A DNA stretch of 64,000 bases from an uncultured Actinomycetes bacterium (GCA_903893745.1 CAITNF010000011.1:16408-80407); one strand, 5' to 3'. Positions 27,738 to 38,058 are shown, counted from the first letter of the stretch. Notes: generated from the letters alone by a model not told the origin. Translations and numbers: made by a program.

Positions 27738-30700
27738 ATGATGTCTGCGAGACTAGACGCTGTGAATACTCAAGAACGTCTGACGTTGCCTATTCCCTAC
27801 GGTCAGCACGTCTACGTGGTCAGCGACCTGTCGCTCTCGCCCACCTCCGACCCCCGCAGTCGACCAATTCAAGAATTTGTGGCGCTCCTGAACGAAATCG
27901 ATGATGTGGCGACCGTGGTGGTCGCGGGCAACTTCTTTCGTCCTGATCCCACGTCGGACTTGACTCGGTTTCTCGAGGCAACGTTGCGAGTCCTGCCCGA
28001 ACTAAGAAGTGCAATCGAGCACTTCACCATGAAGGAAGGTCGTCGCTTCCTGGTGCTGCCCGGCACCGACGACGCGGAGCTCGCTGAACACGCCGTCAGT
28101 CAACTTGCGCTCGGCGCGCTCGGCATCACCGTCGCCAGTAGCCTCATCTTGCAATTGGCGACCGCGAGCGGTGTGCGCGAACTCGCCGTTGCAGCGGGAA
28201 CTTGCTCCATTGACGTGTCGCGGGCCGACCCCGCCGATCGTAGCGACGCCGACCGACTCGAGGACCCCCAGGCACTGCATCGCTTCGTGGCGTCTCGCGT
28301 GCTCTACCGGCGACTCGCCGGTTGGGTCTGGTTTCCCCTCGTCGCCATGGTCTGTTTTGATCTCTTTAACGTCGCCGCCTCGGTGCTCAACCACTTCACG
28401 CACAAACAACTGCGACTGCACACCCCCCACACTCAGAGTTTCTGGATCAACCTGGTCGTTAATCTGCTCGTCGTGGCTGGGCTCGAAGCCCTGGTGGCCG
28501 GTGTGGCCGGACTCTTAGTAAGGCGACGGTTTGCTCGCCAGGCGCGTGAAAGCTCGGCCTTTGCACACCGTGAACCACTCGTCTTGACCATGGTTGACGG
28601 TGTCGATGCGCTCGAGTTCGCTCGCCGTAATGCCGAGTTGGGTGGGGCGGGTGCGGTTGTCGGTGGTTCACCGCGACCGGCGCTGGCATTTCTCGACCGC
28701 GGCGTCTGTGCCGCACCGGGCCCCTCACGAACGGTCGTGGTTGAACGGCGAGGCCGACTCGGACTACCTCCGGTCTTTACGACCGTGGACCGCTTAGGGG
28801 TGATTGAGATTGAAGCTGCCGGCTCGGTGCAGGTTCGTCTCACGGCCGGTGAATCACCTGGTCAACGCGCCACTCTGCTCGAACGACTCGTTCGCGGAGC
28901 CCCACTCCAACTAGCCCCCGCACTCGCCACTTCCACCATTGGCTCGTGGCCGACTGGTGACCCCTTTCCACTCGCGCTCGACCGACTCGCCACACAGCGC
29001 GCGCAACGCTTCGTGCGCCGCCTCGCCAGCGGGCTGCTCTTTATTGATGGGGTAGTCAATATCGCCGTGACCGCGTCACCACCCCTGCGCAACCGTCTGC
29101 ACACCGTGCTGTCAATCTTGCCCCTCGGCGTGGCCCAAACGGCCGCGGCCGTCACGGCGCTCGCGGGGATTGGCCTCGTCATGATGGCTCGTGGCGTCCG
29201 ACGAGGTCAGCGCCGTGCTTGGTTCGTGGCCGTAACGGCGCTCGCGGTCACCATCGTGGCCCACCTGGCCCGAGGTGGTGGCGTGCGTCAGTCGCTACTC
29301 GCCATCGTCATTCTCGCCTTCCTCGTGGTACAACGAGCTAACTTCTCTGGCTCGACTGATCGCACCAGCGTGCGAGTGGCGCTGCCACGACTGGCCCTGG
29401 TGGCCCTCGTGGCGGTCGTGGCCGCGACCGTTGGTATTGAGGCGGCCAACGTGCACGGCCACCTACCCAACGTCGGCGTTGTCATCGTTGCGTGCGCTGA
29501 ACGATTGGTCGGCTTGGGACTAATTACGTTGCCGGACCGAGTCGGAGATTTTGCCAATCCGACGCTACTCAGCATTGGCCTCGCCCTCATTATTGTGACG
29601 CTCTATTTATTGACCCGCCCCGTGGTCGATCGTCGTCTCTCCCAGACGGGGTCCAGCGCCGAGCGACGCGTGGCGGAATTTCGCGCTCGTGAAATTGTGC
29701 GACGACACGGCCGCGGCACGCTTGACTACTTCGCACTTCGCGATGACAAGCAGTTCTTCTTCTACCGTGATTCGCTCGTGGCCTACGCAGTATTCGGAGG
29801 CGTAGCGCTGGTATCGCCTGACCCCATTGGACCGACGGCCGAGCGAGCCGAAGTATTCAGTACCTTTCGCGCCTACGTCGAGTCACGAGGTTGGACGCTT
29901 GGCATCATGGCGGCGGGCGAGGAGTGGATCGCGACGTACCACGCCGCCGGACTGCACGCGCTCTACGTGGGCGATGAAGCACTCATTAACTGTCAGACAT
30001 TTTCACTCGAGGGTGGCAAGATGAAGGGTCTACGTCAAGCGCAAACGCGTCTCGCGCGTTACGGCTACACCGTGGAGTTTCTCGATCCGGCCACCATCGA
30101 ACCCCGTCGCGTCGCTGACCTCGTGGCCCTGACCTCGATGTTGCGTCGAGGTGACGGTGAGCGGGGCTTTTCGATGGTGCTGGGGCGGCTCTTCAATCCC
30201 AAGGACAAGGGCCTACTCTTGACGATTGTGCACGGCCCCGATGGCTTGCCCGCGGCGATCTGCCAGTTCGTTCCGTCGCCGGCCATCAACGCCTACTCAC
30301 TCGACCTCATGCGTCGTGACCCGGGCGAGCACCCCAATGGGCTGATCGACTTTGCGCTGTGCTCAACCATTGACTACCTACGCACTCAGCACGTTCGAGA
30401 GCTCAGTCTCAACTTTGCGGCTTTTCGTTCGGTCCTCGAGAGCGACGAGGACGACAGCACGCTGACACGGGTGGAGCGCTGGGCGCTCAAGCGACTTTCG
30501 GGCGTGTTGCCCATTGAGTCGTTGTGGACCTTCAACGCGAAGTATCACCCGACTTGGCTTCCGCGTTACCTGGTCTATCCCGCCGTCGAAAGTTTCGTCC
30601 CGGTTGTCGCGGCCATCTTGCGCGCGGAGTCCTTCACGGAGATTCCGGTACTCGGACGATTTCTTACCAACGATCCAGCCAATCGGCCGGGTACGGTCGT

Positions 30701-30752
30701 GCCCGAAGACCTGCTCACCGTGGCACCTCAATCGAACGAGACCACGATTTAG
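27738..30752 (+). CDS. Fusion: degenerate metallophosphoesterase-like domain, TM region, MprF/DUF2156-like C-terminal domain
   Basis: N-term YVVSDLSLSPTSD...VVVAGNFFRPD...FLVLPGTDDAEL; several TM stretches; C-term DDKQFFFYRDSLVAYAVFGGVALVSPDPIGP...GRLFNPKDKGLL...LIDFALCSTIDYLR...LSLNFAAFRSVLES typical of phosphatidylglycerol lysyltransferase catalytic domains. Start may be GTG 27762. Confidence 0.75.
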   Translation: MMSARLDAVNTQERLTLPIPYGQHVYVVSDLSLSPTSDPRSRPIQEFVALLNEIDDVATVVVAGNFFRPDPTSDLTRFLEATLRVLPELRSAIEHFTMKEGRRFLVLPGTDDAELAEHAVSQLALGALGITVASSLILQLATASGVRELAVAAGTCSIDVSRADPADRSDADRLEDPQALHRFVASRVLYRRLAGWVWFPLVAMVCFDLFNVAASVLNHFTHKQLRLHTPHTQSFWINLVVNLLVVAGLEALVAGVAGLLVRRRFARQARESSAFAHREPLVLTMVDGVDALEFARRNAELGGAGAVVGGSPRPALAFLDRGVCAAPGPSRTVVVERRGRLGLPPVFTTVDRLGVIEIEAAGSVQVRLTAGESPGQRATLLERLVRGAPLQLAPALATSTIGSWPTGDPFPLALDRLATQRAQRFVRRLASGLLFIDGVVNIAVTASPPLRNRLHTVLSILPLGVAQTAAAVTALAGIGLVMMARGVRRGQRRAWFVAVTALAVTIVAHLARGGGVRQSLLAIVILAFLVVQRANFSGSTDRTSVRVALPRLALVALVAVVAATVGIEAANVHGHLPNVGVVIVACAERLVGLGLITLPDRVGDFANPTLLSIGLALIIVTLYLLTRPVVDRRLSQTGSSAERRVAEFRAREIVRRHGRGTLDYFALRDDKQFFFYRDSLVAYAVFGGVALVSPDPIGPTAERAEVFSTFRAYVESRGWTLGIMAAGEEWIATYHAAGLHALYVGDEALINCQTFSLEGGKMKGLRQAQTRLARYGYTVEFLDPATIEPRRVADLVALTSMLRRGDGERGFSMVLGRLFNPKDKGLLLTIVHGPDGLPAAICQFVPSPAINAYSLDLMRRDPGEHPNGLIDFALCSTIDYLRTQHVRELSLNFAAFRSVLESDEDDSTLTRVERWALKRLSGVLPIESLWTFNAKYHPTWLPRYLVYPAVESFVPVVAAILRAESFTEIPVLGRFLTNDPANRPGTVVPEDLLTVAPQSNETTI

Positions 30753-31591
30753 GCGAGTCGTCGAACGATTCCCTCGCTCAAACGCCGGGCCGCGTGCTCA
30801 TCAAATGAGAGGTACAACGACGGCTCAACTAGTTCCAGCTCCATCAACGCCCATCCGTCGTCGGTGAAGACGAGGTCCACACGCGCGTACAGCAGGTCGC
30901 CAAAACCACCTTCGTGGAGCAGGGCCTTGGCGACCTCGAGGGCCTCGGGTTCAGGTTGCGCCCGCGACATTTGTTCGCGACGATAGAGCGCGTTGCGATC
31001 GAGTGCCTGCACGTTGAGCATTGCGCCCTTGGTCATCGCGTGGCTAAACAATCCATCAATAAAGATCAGCGCTCGCTCCCCCACGGTATCGACGCTTTCC
31101 AGGTAGGGCTGAATAAGGACGTCGCGGTCACGAGCGTGCAAAGCGAGCACGTGAGCCCTCGCCCGCTCCTGCTCGTCAGCGCGGTAGCGTTCCACGTCCA
31201 TCGATCCAGCTCCGACGCAGGGCTTGACCACGAATTGATCGTCGGGAAAGATGGGGGTGTCGCCGACGTCGCAAAACTGTGAGGGGATGACTCGGTGACC
31301 ACGACGTGCCAGGTCCGCGAGGTAGTGCTTATCCGACGAGTACTCAATGACCTCGTAGGGATTAACCAGTTGCTCTCTATCGCGAGCCCACCGGAGAAAT
31401 TTGTCACGCCGAGCGGCGTAGTCCCAGGTCGAACGCACGACCACCAGGTCGAAGTTCGACCACGTGATTGTCGGGTCGTCCCAGATGCAGAGCGAAGCTT
31501 CCAGGCCGCAGTCCTCGAGAGCTCGAAGTAAGAGTGGCGAGTCCGGATCAACGTTCTCGCCCGCACACGTGACGACCGCCACGTGGCTCAC
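30749..31591 (-). CDS. ATP-grasp protein (RimK/DcsG-like)
   Basis: VVVRSTWDYAARRDKFLRWA, DDQFVVKPCVGAGSMDVERY, VLIQPYLESVDTVGERALIFIDGLFSHAMTKG. GTG start 31591 overlaps the nuoN stop. Confidence 0.78.
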   Translation of the reverse strand: MSHVAVVTCAGENVDPDSPLLLRALEDCGLEASLCIWDDPTITWSNFDLVVVRSTWDYAARRDKFLRWARDREQLVNPYEVIEYSSDKHYLADLARRGHRVIPSQFCDVGDTPIFPDDQFVVKPCVGAGSMDVERYRADEQERARAHVLALHARDRDVLIQPYLESVDTVGERALIFIDGLFSHAMTKGAMLNVQALDRNALYRREQMSRAQPEPEALEVAKALLHEGGFGDLLYARVDLVFTDDGWALMELELVEPSLYLSFDEHAARRLSEGIVRRLA

Positions 31592-33060
31592 GGCGTGAAC
31601 AGTACCGTGGCGTGTTGTGCGAGGGCCGCGAGAGGTCCCGGCCACAGACCAAAGAGCACCGTGATCACGACGCCGAGTCCAATGACCAGACCGGTCGCGC
31701 GTGGCACCTCAATCCGGGTGGCTTCAATGTCGTCATCGCTGTAGAGGGCCAGAATCCAGCGCAGGTAGAAGACTGCGGCAATCGCGGCGGCGAGTAACGC
31801 AATCAGCGCCAGCACCCCTGATCCGGCGTCGACCACGCTCGCGAGGACGGAGAACTTTGCGTAGAAACCACTCGTGAAGGGCGCACCGAGTTGGCTTAGC
31901 AGCAAGACCGCCAGCGCGCCACCCAGCCAAGGCTGGCGTCGAGCGAGACCGCGGTAGTGCTCAATGGCGTGCATGTCGTCACCCACTCCGCCAACCAGCG
32001 TCACCACCGCGAACGAGGCGACGACCGTGGGAACGTACGTCATCAGATAGAAAATAGTGGCGCCCACTCCACGTGAGGTACCCGCCCAGATTCCCAGCAG
32101 AATAAAACCGGCGTGGTTAATGGACGAGTACGCGAGCAGCCGCTTGACGTTGCGCTGTACTAGTCCCAGACTCGCCCCTACGACGGTGGTGAGCACGATG
32201 AGCACCCAGAGAATTGGTCGCCAGGTATTTAGCTGTGTCCCCAGAGCCGAGAGCACGACGCGTACCAGTCCCGCAAATGCGCCTACTTTCACGATTGAGG
32301 CCATAAATCCGGTGACCGGGGTAGGTGCCCCCTCGTACACGTCGGGCGACCAGAGGTGGAAAGGAACGGCCGCGACCTTGAAGGCGAAGCCCACGAGCAG
32401 CATCGCGCCGCCCGCGTAGAGCAGTCCCGGATGCACCAACACGTTCGAACCAAGGAAGTAGGCGATTGAGGTCAGATTCGTCGATCCGGTCGCCCCGTAG
32501 ACGAGTGCGGCGCCGTAGATGAAAATTGCGGACGCGAAGCCCCCCAGCAAGAAGTACTTCAACGCGGCTTCGGCGGACGTCGCACGGTGGCGATCTAGCA
32601 CGACGAGTACGTAGAGTCCAATCGAAAGAATTTCAAGACCAATAAAGAGAACTATGAGATCGTTCGCCTGCGTCATGATGAGCGCGCCCGACGCACTGGC
32701 CAGAGCCAGAATTTGATAGTCGGCGCCGCGAAGGCGCTCACGTATCGACCAGTCGTGCGCGACGAGCGTCGCCATCGCGAGGCCCACCGCAATGGTGCCC
32801 GAGGCCACTACGGAGAATCCGTCGAGCACGATAGCGTGCGCCACGGTTGTCGTGGCCCCGTGGTGCGCCACAAAGGACCACTGGAAGAAGGTGCTAACCA
32901 GAGCCCCTAGAGCCGCCAGTAGCGTGACTCCGTTAATGAGCCGTGTCGACATGGCGGCGCGAGTCAGGGCCGAGGCGACCAACAGGGCCAGCGAGGCCCC
33001 GAAGAGAATCAGCACGGGCGCCAGCGCTAAGTAGTGAATCTGAGGAATGGCGACGGTCAC
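31588..33060 (-). CDS. nuoN: NADH-quinone oxidoreductase subunit N
   Basis: Antiporter-like membrane protein at the 3' end of the nuo operon (LKYFLLGGFASAIFIYGAALVYGATGSTNL, LAYSSINHAGFIL). Confidence 0.95.
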   Translation of the reverse strand: MTVAIPQIHYLALAPVLILFGASLALLVASALTRAAMSTRLINGVTLLAALGALVSTFFQWSFVAHHGATTTVAHAIVLDGFSVVASGTIAVGLAMATLVAHDWSIRERLRGADYQILALASASGALIMTQANDLIVLFIGLEILSIGLYVLVVLDRHRATSAEAALKYFLLGGFASAIFIYGAALVYGATGSTNLTSIAYFLGSNVLVHPGLLYAGGAMLLVGFAFKVAAVPFHLWSPDVYEGAPTPVTGFMASIVKVGAFAGLVRVVLSALGTQLNTWRPILWVLIVLTTVVGASLGLVQRNVKRLLAYSSINHAGFILLGIWAGTSRGVGATIFYLMTYVPTVVASFAVVTLVGGVGDDMHAIEHYRGLARRQPWLGGALAVLLLSQLGAPFTSGFYAKFSVLASVVDAGSGVLALIALLAAAIAAVFYLRWILALYSDDDIEATRIEVPRATGLVIGLGVVITVLFGLWPGPLAALAQHATVLFTP

Positions 33061-34556
33061 TTGGACACTCCCGCTGGTGCGACGTGGGTCAGTAGCTGCT
33101 GGACCGACGGCGTAATGCGCTCAAGGACCGGTCGAGGAAAGACGCCCAACGCCACAATCAAGATGACGACGGGGACCAAGACCCAGCGCTCCTTCGTTGA
33201 TGCGTCGCTGATTTCACTGTTGGCGCCATCACTACGGCCGTGAAAGACCCGCTGATAAGCCCATAGGAGATAGAGCGCGGCGAGTACCACGCCGACCGCG
33301 GCCACCACCGCCCACCAAGCGTGCACGGAGAACGTACCGATCAAGATCAAATACTCACTCACGAAACCCGAGAGTCCTGGTAGTCCAATCGACGCCATCA
33401 TCGTCACGGTAAAGAGGGCGGCGAGCACCGGCGCCGGACCTTGTAGACCCTTTAGATCAGCAATCTGATAGCTCAAACGACGGCGTTCGATCATTCCAAT
33501 GATGAGGAAGAAGCCGAGCGTAATAATGCCGTGATTGAACATCAAGAGCACTGCGCCGGTCATGGCAATCTTGGATCCGGCCATGACGCCCAGCGTGACA
33601 AAACCCATCTGCGCCAGCGACGAGTACGCGACCATGCGCTTGAGGTCGGGTGTGACGCACGCTAGGGCCGAGCCGTAGAGAATGCCAATGACCGCGAGGG
33701 TCATCAGAATGGGACGCATGGTCGTAAAGGCCAGCGGAAATAGACCGACCGCGAATCGCAACAGACCGTAGGAACCGAGCTTGGCGAGGACTGCCGAAAG
33801 CTGCACCGAACCACCCGTAGGCGCTTCGGCGTAGGTCAAGGGCGACCAGGTATGGAATGGCCAAATCGGTGACTTCACCGCGAAGGCCACCGCGAAGGCC
33901 ACGAAGAGCCACACGGCAGTGCCGTGACTCATGCTCGTCGACGAAAGTGCCCCGTAGGCGAAGGTCAACGCGCCACCCGCTTGGTGCTGGTGCACGAAGC
34001 CTAAGTACAGCAGGCCCACAAAGAGTGAGGCCGAGCCGGTGAAGGTGTAGGTGAAGAATTTGAGTGCTGCGCGACTGCGCTGCGCCCCACCCCACTGCGA
34101 AATGATGAAGTAGCAAGGAATAAGTGTTAACTCGAAAAAGATAAAGAACTCGAGCACGTCGTGGGCCAGGAAACTTCCCATCGTGAACGAAGTAAGCAGC
34201 AACATCCACGCAACAAACGACGGTTCACGACGTTGCTCGCGAGCACCCCAGAGCGCCAATAAGAGTGAGATCGCGCTCAAGGCCACGAGGAATAACGAGA
34301 TGCCGTCGACCGCAACGTCGTAGGCCAGTCCGAACGGCGCGGCGACGACCCACCGGCCCGCGAAGTCAAAGGTCTGTGCTCCGGCAACGTGAGCGCTGTA
34401 GAGCACGACGACGACGATCGCGAGAGCGAGCTCGAGTACGGCGCTCACGATGGCTACCGTGTAGGAACGTCGGTCGTGACGACGCACGAGTGCGGCGAGT
34501 AGCGCACCAATGAGCGGTACGGTAATGAGGGCGCTAAGCCAAAGCGATGAGTGCAC
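33057..34556 (-). CDS. nuoM: NADH-quinone oxidoreductase subunit M
   Basis: FFIFFELTLIPCYFIISQWGG, PIWPFHTWSPLTYAEAPTGGSVQLSAVLAKLG, VAYSSLAQMGFVTLG. Confidence 0.95.
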   Translation of the reverse strand: MHSSLWLSALITVPLIGALLAALVRRHDRRSYTVAIVSAVLELALAIVVVVLYSAHVAGAQTFDFAGRWVVAAPFGLAYDVAVDGISLFLVALSAISLLLALWGAREQRREPSFVAWMLLLTSFTMGSFLAHDVLEFFIFFELTLIPCYFIISQWGGAQRSRAALKFFTYTFTGSASLFVGLLYLGFVHQHQAGGALTFAYGALSSTSMSHGTAVWLFVAFAVAFAVKSPIWPFHTWSPLTYAEAPTGGSVQLSAVLAKLGSYGLLRFAVGLFPLAFTTMRPILMTLAVIGILYGSALACVTPDLKRMVAYSSLAQMGFVTLGVMAGSKIAMTGAVLLMFNHGIITLGFFLIIGMIERRRLSYQIADLKGLQGPAPVLAALFTVTMMASIGLPGLSGFVSEYLILIGTFSVHAWWAVVAAVGVVLAALYLLWAYQRVFHGRSDGANSEISDASTKERWVLVPVVILIVALGVFPRPVLERITPSVQQLLTHVAPAGVSK

Positions 34557-34558
34557 GA

Positions 34559-36430
34559 TTAACCAACCCTCGCAACCAGATAGACCACAACGACTGCCAC
34601 GCCCAGCACGGTGGCGAGAGCGTACTGGCGTACAAAGCCCGACTGAACCTTGCGTAGACCCTGGGCACTTCGCAGCACCGCGATTGCCACGCCACCCACG
34701 GCTCCGTCGAGCACCTTAGGCTCGATCACGTCGTCGCTGTAGTGCGCGACCTGCGTCAGTGGGCGACCAATGGTTGCGTCATAGAAGTCATCCCATCGCC
34801 ACACTCGTTCTAGGAAGCTGGACTCAAAGCGCGACGATTCCGTGCGAGTACGCCAGATAGAGAAGGCCGCGATCAAGCCCAGCACCGCCGCGACGACGTC
34901 GACCCCTGCGAGACCAATCTGTGCACCGGTACTGAGGTGGGCATCGGCGGGGATGAAGCCAAAAGTGGGATTGAGAAAACCCGCGAGGGAGTTGTGATGT
35001 ACCCACGGAAGGTCCAGTACGCCACCGAGTACCGAAAGAACGGCCAAAGCGACGAGGGGCAACGTCATTACCCAGGGTGACTCGTGCGGCTCGTGACCCG
35101 ACATGGCCTCACGGAAGCGCTCGTTACCTCGAAACGTGAGCACGAACAGTCGACTCATGTAGTACGCGGTGAGTACTGCAGTGAGCACCCCGAGGACCCA
35201 CAGAATCTTGGAGTAGCCGTAGACGTTGGTGAGTACATCACCCTTGGACCAAAAACCTGCAAAGGGAGGAATCCCCGAGATGGTCAGCCAGCCAATGAGA
35301 AATGTGGGGAATGTCAAAGGCAGATATTTGGCCAGACCACCCATCTTGCGCATGTCTTGTTCACCGTGCAGTGCGTGAATGACCGAGCCCGAACCGAGAA
35401 AGAGCAGCGCCTTGAAGAACGCGTGGCTCACCATCAAGAAGATTGCGGCGGAGTAGGCACCCGCTCCAACGGCGAGCACCATGTAACCAATTTGCGACAC
35501 CGTCGAGAACGCCAAGACTTTCTTAATATCCTTCTGCGACGTCGCGATGGTCGCCGCCACGAAGGCCGTGACGCCACCGATAATCGCAATCGTGGTTCGC
35601 CCCGGCACCGACAGTGCCAAAACCGGACCCATGCGACACAGCAGGTAGACCCCCGCCGTCACCATGGTCGCGGCGTGGATCAAGGCCGACACGGGAGTCG
35701 GGCCCTCCATCGCGTCGGGCAACCAGTTGAAGAGAGGTATCTGGGCACTCTTGCCCGCCGCCGCCAGCAGTAGGGCCAGCACGCTCAGCGTCGCCACGGT
35801 TGGGCTCAACGACGCACCGTGCGCGAAAATCTGAAGATAGGTCAGCGTGCCGGTATGTGAGAAGAGCAAGAACATGGCCACCAGCAGCCCCACGTCACCC
35901 ACCCGGTTGTAGATGAAGGCCTTTTTCCCCGCTGACGCGGCGCTGTCTCGATCGAAGTAGTAACTCACGAGCCAGTAGGAACAGACCCCCACCCCTTCCC
36001 AGCCCACAAAGGTGAGCACGAGGTTGTTCGCGAGGACGAGCGTGAGCATAGAGAATACGAAGAGATTGAGGTAGAGGAAGAACTTGCGGTAGTCGCGTTC
36101 ACCGTGCATGTAGCCAATTGAGTACAGATGGATCAGCGTGGAGATGCCGGTCACGAAAAGACACATCGTGATGGAGAGTGGGTCAACTAGTAATGAGGCC
36201 GGTACGTGCAGCGTGCCCACGCTAATCCACGAAAACAGGTGAACGGTGACCTCACGTGACGTGTTATGCAACAGCAAGAAGAACGAGATTACGGTCAAAA
36301 CAAAACTCACGCCGACCGCGGAGGTGGCGACCGCGCCAATCTGCTTCTCGCTCATGCGAGCGCCGTTCAGGAGAACGAACAAGAAACCGGCCAGCGGTAA
36401 AAGTAGTACCAACGTCATGAAGTGTGCCAT
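34559..36430 (-). CDS. nuoL: NADH-quinone oxidoreductase subunit L
   Basis: FVGWEGVGVCSYWLVSYYF, GKSAQIPLFNWLPDAMEGPTPVSALIHAATMVTAGVYLLCR. Confidence 0.96.
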   Translation of the reverse strand: MAHFMTLVLLLPLAGFLFVLLNGARMSEKQIGAVATSAVGVSFVLTVISFFLLLHNTSREVTVHLFSWISVGTLHVPASLLVDPLSITMCLFVTGISTLIHLYSIGYMHGERDYRKFFLYLNLFVFSMLTLVLANNLVLTFVGWEGVGVCSYWLVSYYFDRDSAASAGKKAFIYNRVGDVGLLVAMFLLFSHTGTLTYLQIFAHGASLSPTVATLSVLALLLAAAGKSAQIPLFNWLPDAMEGPTPVSALIHAATMVTAGVYLLCRMGPVLALSVPGRTTIAIIGGVTAFVAATIATSQKDIKKVLAFSTVSQIGYMVLAVGAGAYSAAIFLMVSHAFFKALLFLGSGSVIHALHGEQDMRKMGGLAKYLPLTFPTFLIGWLTISGIPPFAGFWSKGDVLTNVYGYSKILWVLGVLTAVLTAYYMSRLFVLTFRGNERFREAMSGHEPHESPWVMTLPLVALAVLSVLGGVLDLPWVHHNSLAGFLNPTFGFIPADAHLSTGAQIGLAGVDVVAAVLGLIAAFSIWRTRTESSRFESSFLERVWRWDDFYDATIGRPLTQVAHYSDDVIEPKVLDGAVGGVAIAVLRSAQGLRKVQSGFVRQYALATVLGVAVVVVYLVARVG

Positions 36431-36431
36431 C

Positions 36432-36737
36432 TCAGCCCTTCATCTCAGAGAGTTCATCAACCGACGTCGAGGATCGGCGTCGAAAGACCGCCACCACAAT
36501 GCCGAGTCCCACCGTCACCTCGGCGGCCGCGACGACCATGACGAAGAACACCGTTGCCTGACCGCCAATGTCGCCCAACGTGCGTGCGAAGGTGACGAAG
36601 GTCAGGTTGACCGCATTAAGCATTAACTCCAAACACATAAACATGATCAGGGCACTGCGACGCGTCAATAGTCCGAAGGATCCAACACCAAATAAGACAG
36701 CGGCCAGTATGAGATACCACGCAGCGGGTACGTTCAT
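36432..36737 (-). CDS. nuoK: NADH-quinone oxidoreductase subunit K
   Basis: [35 protein letters not shown]. Confidence 0.95.
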   Translation of the reverse strand: MNVPAAWYLILAAVLFGVGSFGLLTRRSALIMFMCLELMLNAVNLTFVTFARTLGDIGGQATVFFVMVVAAAEVTVGLGIVVAVFRRRSSTSVDELSEMKG

Positions 36738-37306
36738 GCGAGGCCTTCTTCCGGTGTCACACTTCGTTCGCGACGCGCGAGCAGGACCGCGCCGACGACC
36801 GCGATGATAAGGAGTCCTGCGGTCGCTTCAAAGGCGAAAAGATACGTCGTAAAAACTGCCGTTCCGAGCTCGCGAACATTGCCCGAGCCCGTCGACGCAG
36901 CCACACCACCCGACGAAACCGCCGGTGGACCGGTGACCCAGTGCGAGCGAGCCATCAGCGCAATAATGCCGGCAGTGGTAATGAACACCCCCACGCCCGC
37001 GAAGGCTCGCTGACCAACGAGTGGTTCGACTCGAACTGCCTCACGACGGTCGACGCCAAGAAACATGATGACGAACAAGAACAGAACGACAATTGCCCCG
37101 GCGTACACAATAATTTGTACGGCCGCGAGAAAGTCCGCCGACTGGGCCACGAAGGCCATCGCCACACCAAACAGAGTCATAATCAGACTCAACGCCGAGT
37201 GCACGGGGTTCTTCAACACGATTACGCCCACGGCGCCGACGAGCACGAGTAACGCCGACGTGGCGAAGACCAGAATGCTTGGTAGGGCGTAGGCAATCGC
37301 AATCAT
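36734..37306 (-). CDS. nuoJ: NADH-quinone oxidoreductase subunit J
   Basis: [52 protein letters not shown]. Confidence 0.95.
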   Translation of the reverse strand: MIAIAYALPSILVFATSALLVLVGAVGVIVLKNPVHSALSLIMTLFGVAMAFVAQSADFLAAVQIIVYAGAIVVLFLFVIMFLGVDRREAVRVEPLVGQRAFAGVGVFITTAGIIALMARSHWVTGPPAVSSGGVAASTGSGNVRELGTAVFTTYLFAFEATAGLLIIAVVGAVLLARRERSVTPEEGLA

Positions 37307-38058
37307 GCACGCTCTCCTTGGGGGCGACGTCGCGGTGTCTTGGACCGGACAGTACGTAGCAATGCTGCCAGACCACGCTGGTCGAGCGGCACATCTTCGG
37401 GCTGTAAGTGTCGTGAAAAAGAGCTACGCAACTGCTTGGAGCCGGTTGCCTGGTCGTCGCGATGCTCAGACTGGCCGGCTTCGGCCGCCCGCACGCCAAA
37501 ACCGAGGTCCGCGCTCCACTGGACGACACCCTCGAACGACGCATCACCAGCAGGCGACGTCGCGCGCATCCAGCCACCGGTCATTTCGGCTTCACCCTCA
37601 CGCCAGTCTTCCCACGGCAGTCGCTGAGGAAAGCCATCGTCATCGACGACAAGTTCAGCCTTGGTGTAGATGGCGTCGGCCCGATTCGTGAACGAGAACT
37701 CAAACATCTTTGATTCAGTAATGGCTTGCGTCGGGCAAGCCTCGACACAGAGGTCGCAGTGAATGCAACGTAAGTAGTTGATTTCGTAGACGTAGCCGTA
37801 GCGCTCTCCGGGACTGACGGGATGATCTGGTGGATTATCCAGCCCGCGTACGTGAATACAGTTCACCGGGCAAACTCCCGCGCAGAGTTCACAGCCAATG
37901 CACTTTTCCATACCGTCTTCGTAACGATTCAGCACGTGACGGCCGTGTTGACGCGGTTGTTTGGGTCGCTTCACTGCGGGGTAGCTATTCGTGACGCGGG
38001 GTCGCGTGAGATGCGCAAAGGTCAGTCGAAGGCCACCAAAGAAATCGAGATCGCCCAT
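37303..38058 (-). CDS. nuoI: NADH-quinone oxidoreductase subunit I (2x[4Fe-4S])
   Basis: CIGCELCAGVCPVNCIHV and CIHCDLCVEACPTQAITES. Confidence 0.95.
   Translation of the reverse strand: MGDLDFFGGLRLTFAHLTRPRVTNSYPAVKRPKQPRQHGRHVLNRYEDGMEKCIGCELCAGVCPVNCIHVRGLDNPPDHPVSPGERYGYVYEINYLRCIHCDLCVEACPTQAITESKMFEFSFTNRADAIYTKAELVVDDDGFPQRLPWEDWREGEAEMTGGWMRATSPAGDASFEGVVQWSADLGFGVRAAEAGQSEHRDDQATGSKQLRSSFSRHLQPEDVPLDQRGLAALLRTVRSKTPRRRPQGERA

Noticed and set aside
33457-34209. 250-aa minus ORF overlapping nuoM
   Set aside because: Same-strand alternative frame inside a clear nuoM; composition shows a shifted reading of the same codons.
35084-35773. 229-aa plus ORF
   Set aside because: Antisense to nuoL, rich in His/Arg/Gln typical of spurious antisense ORFs.
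37041-37577. 178-aa minus ORF across nuoJ/nuoI
   Set aside because: Alternative frame over two well-supported genes.
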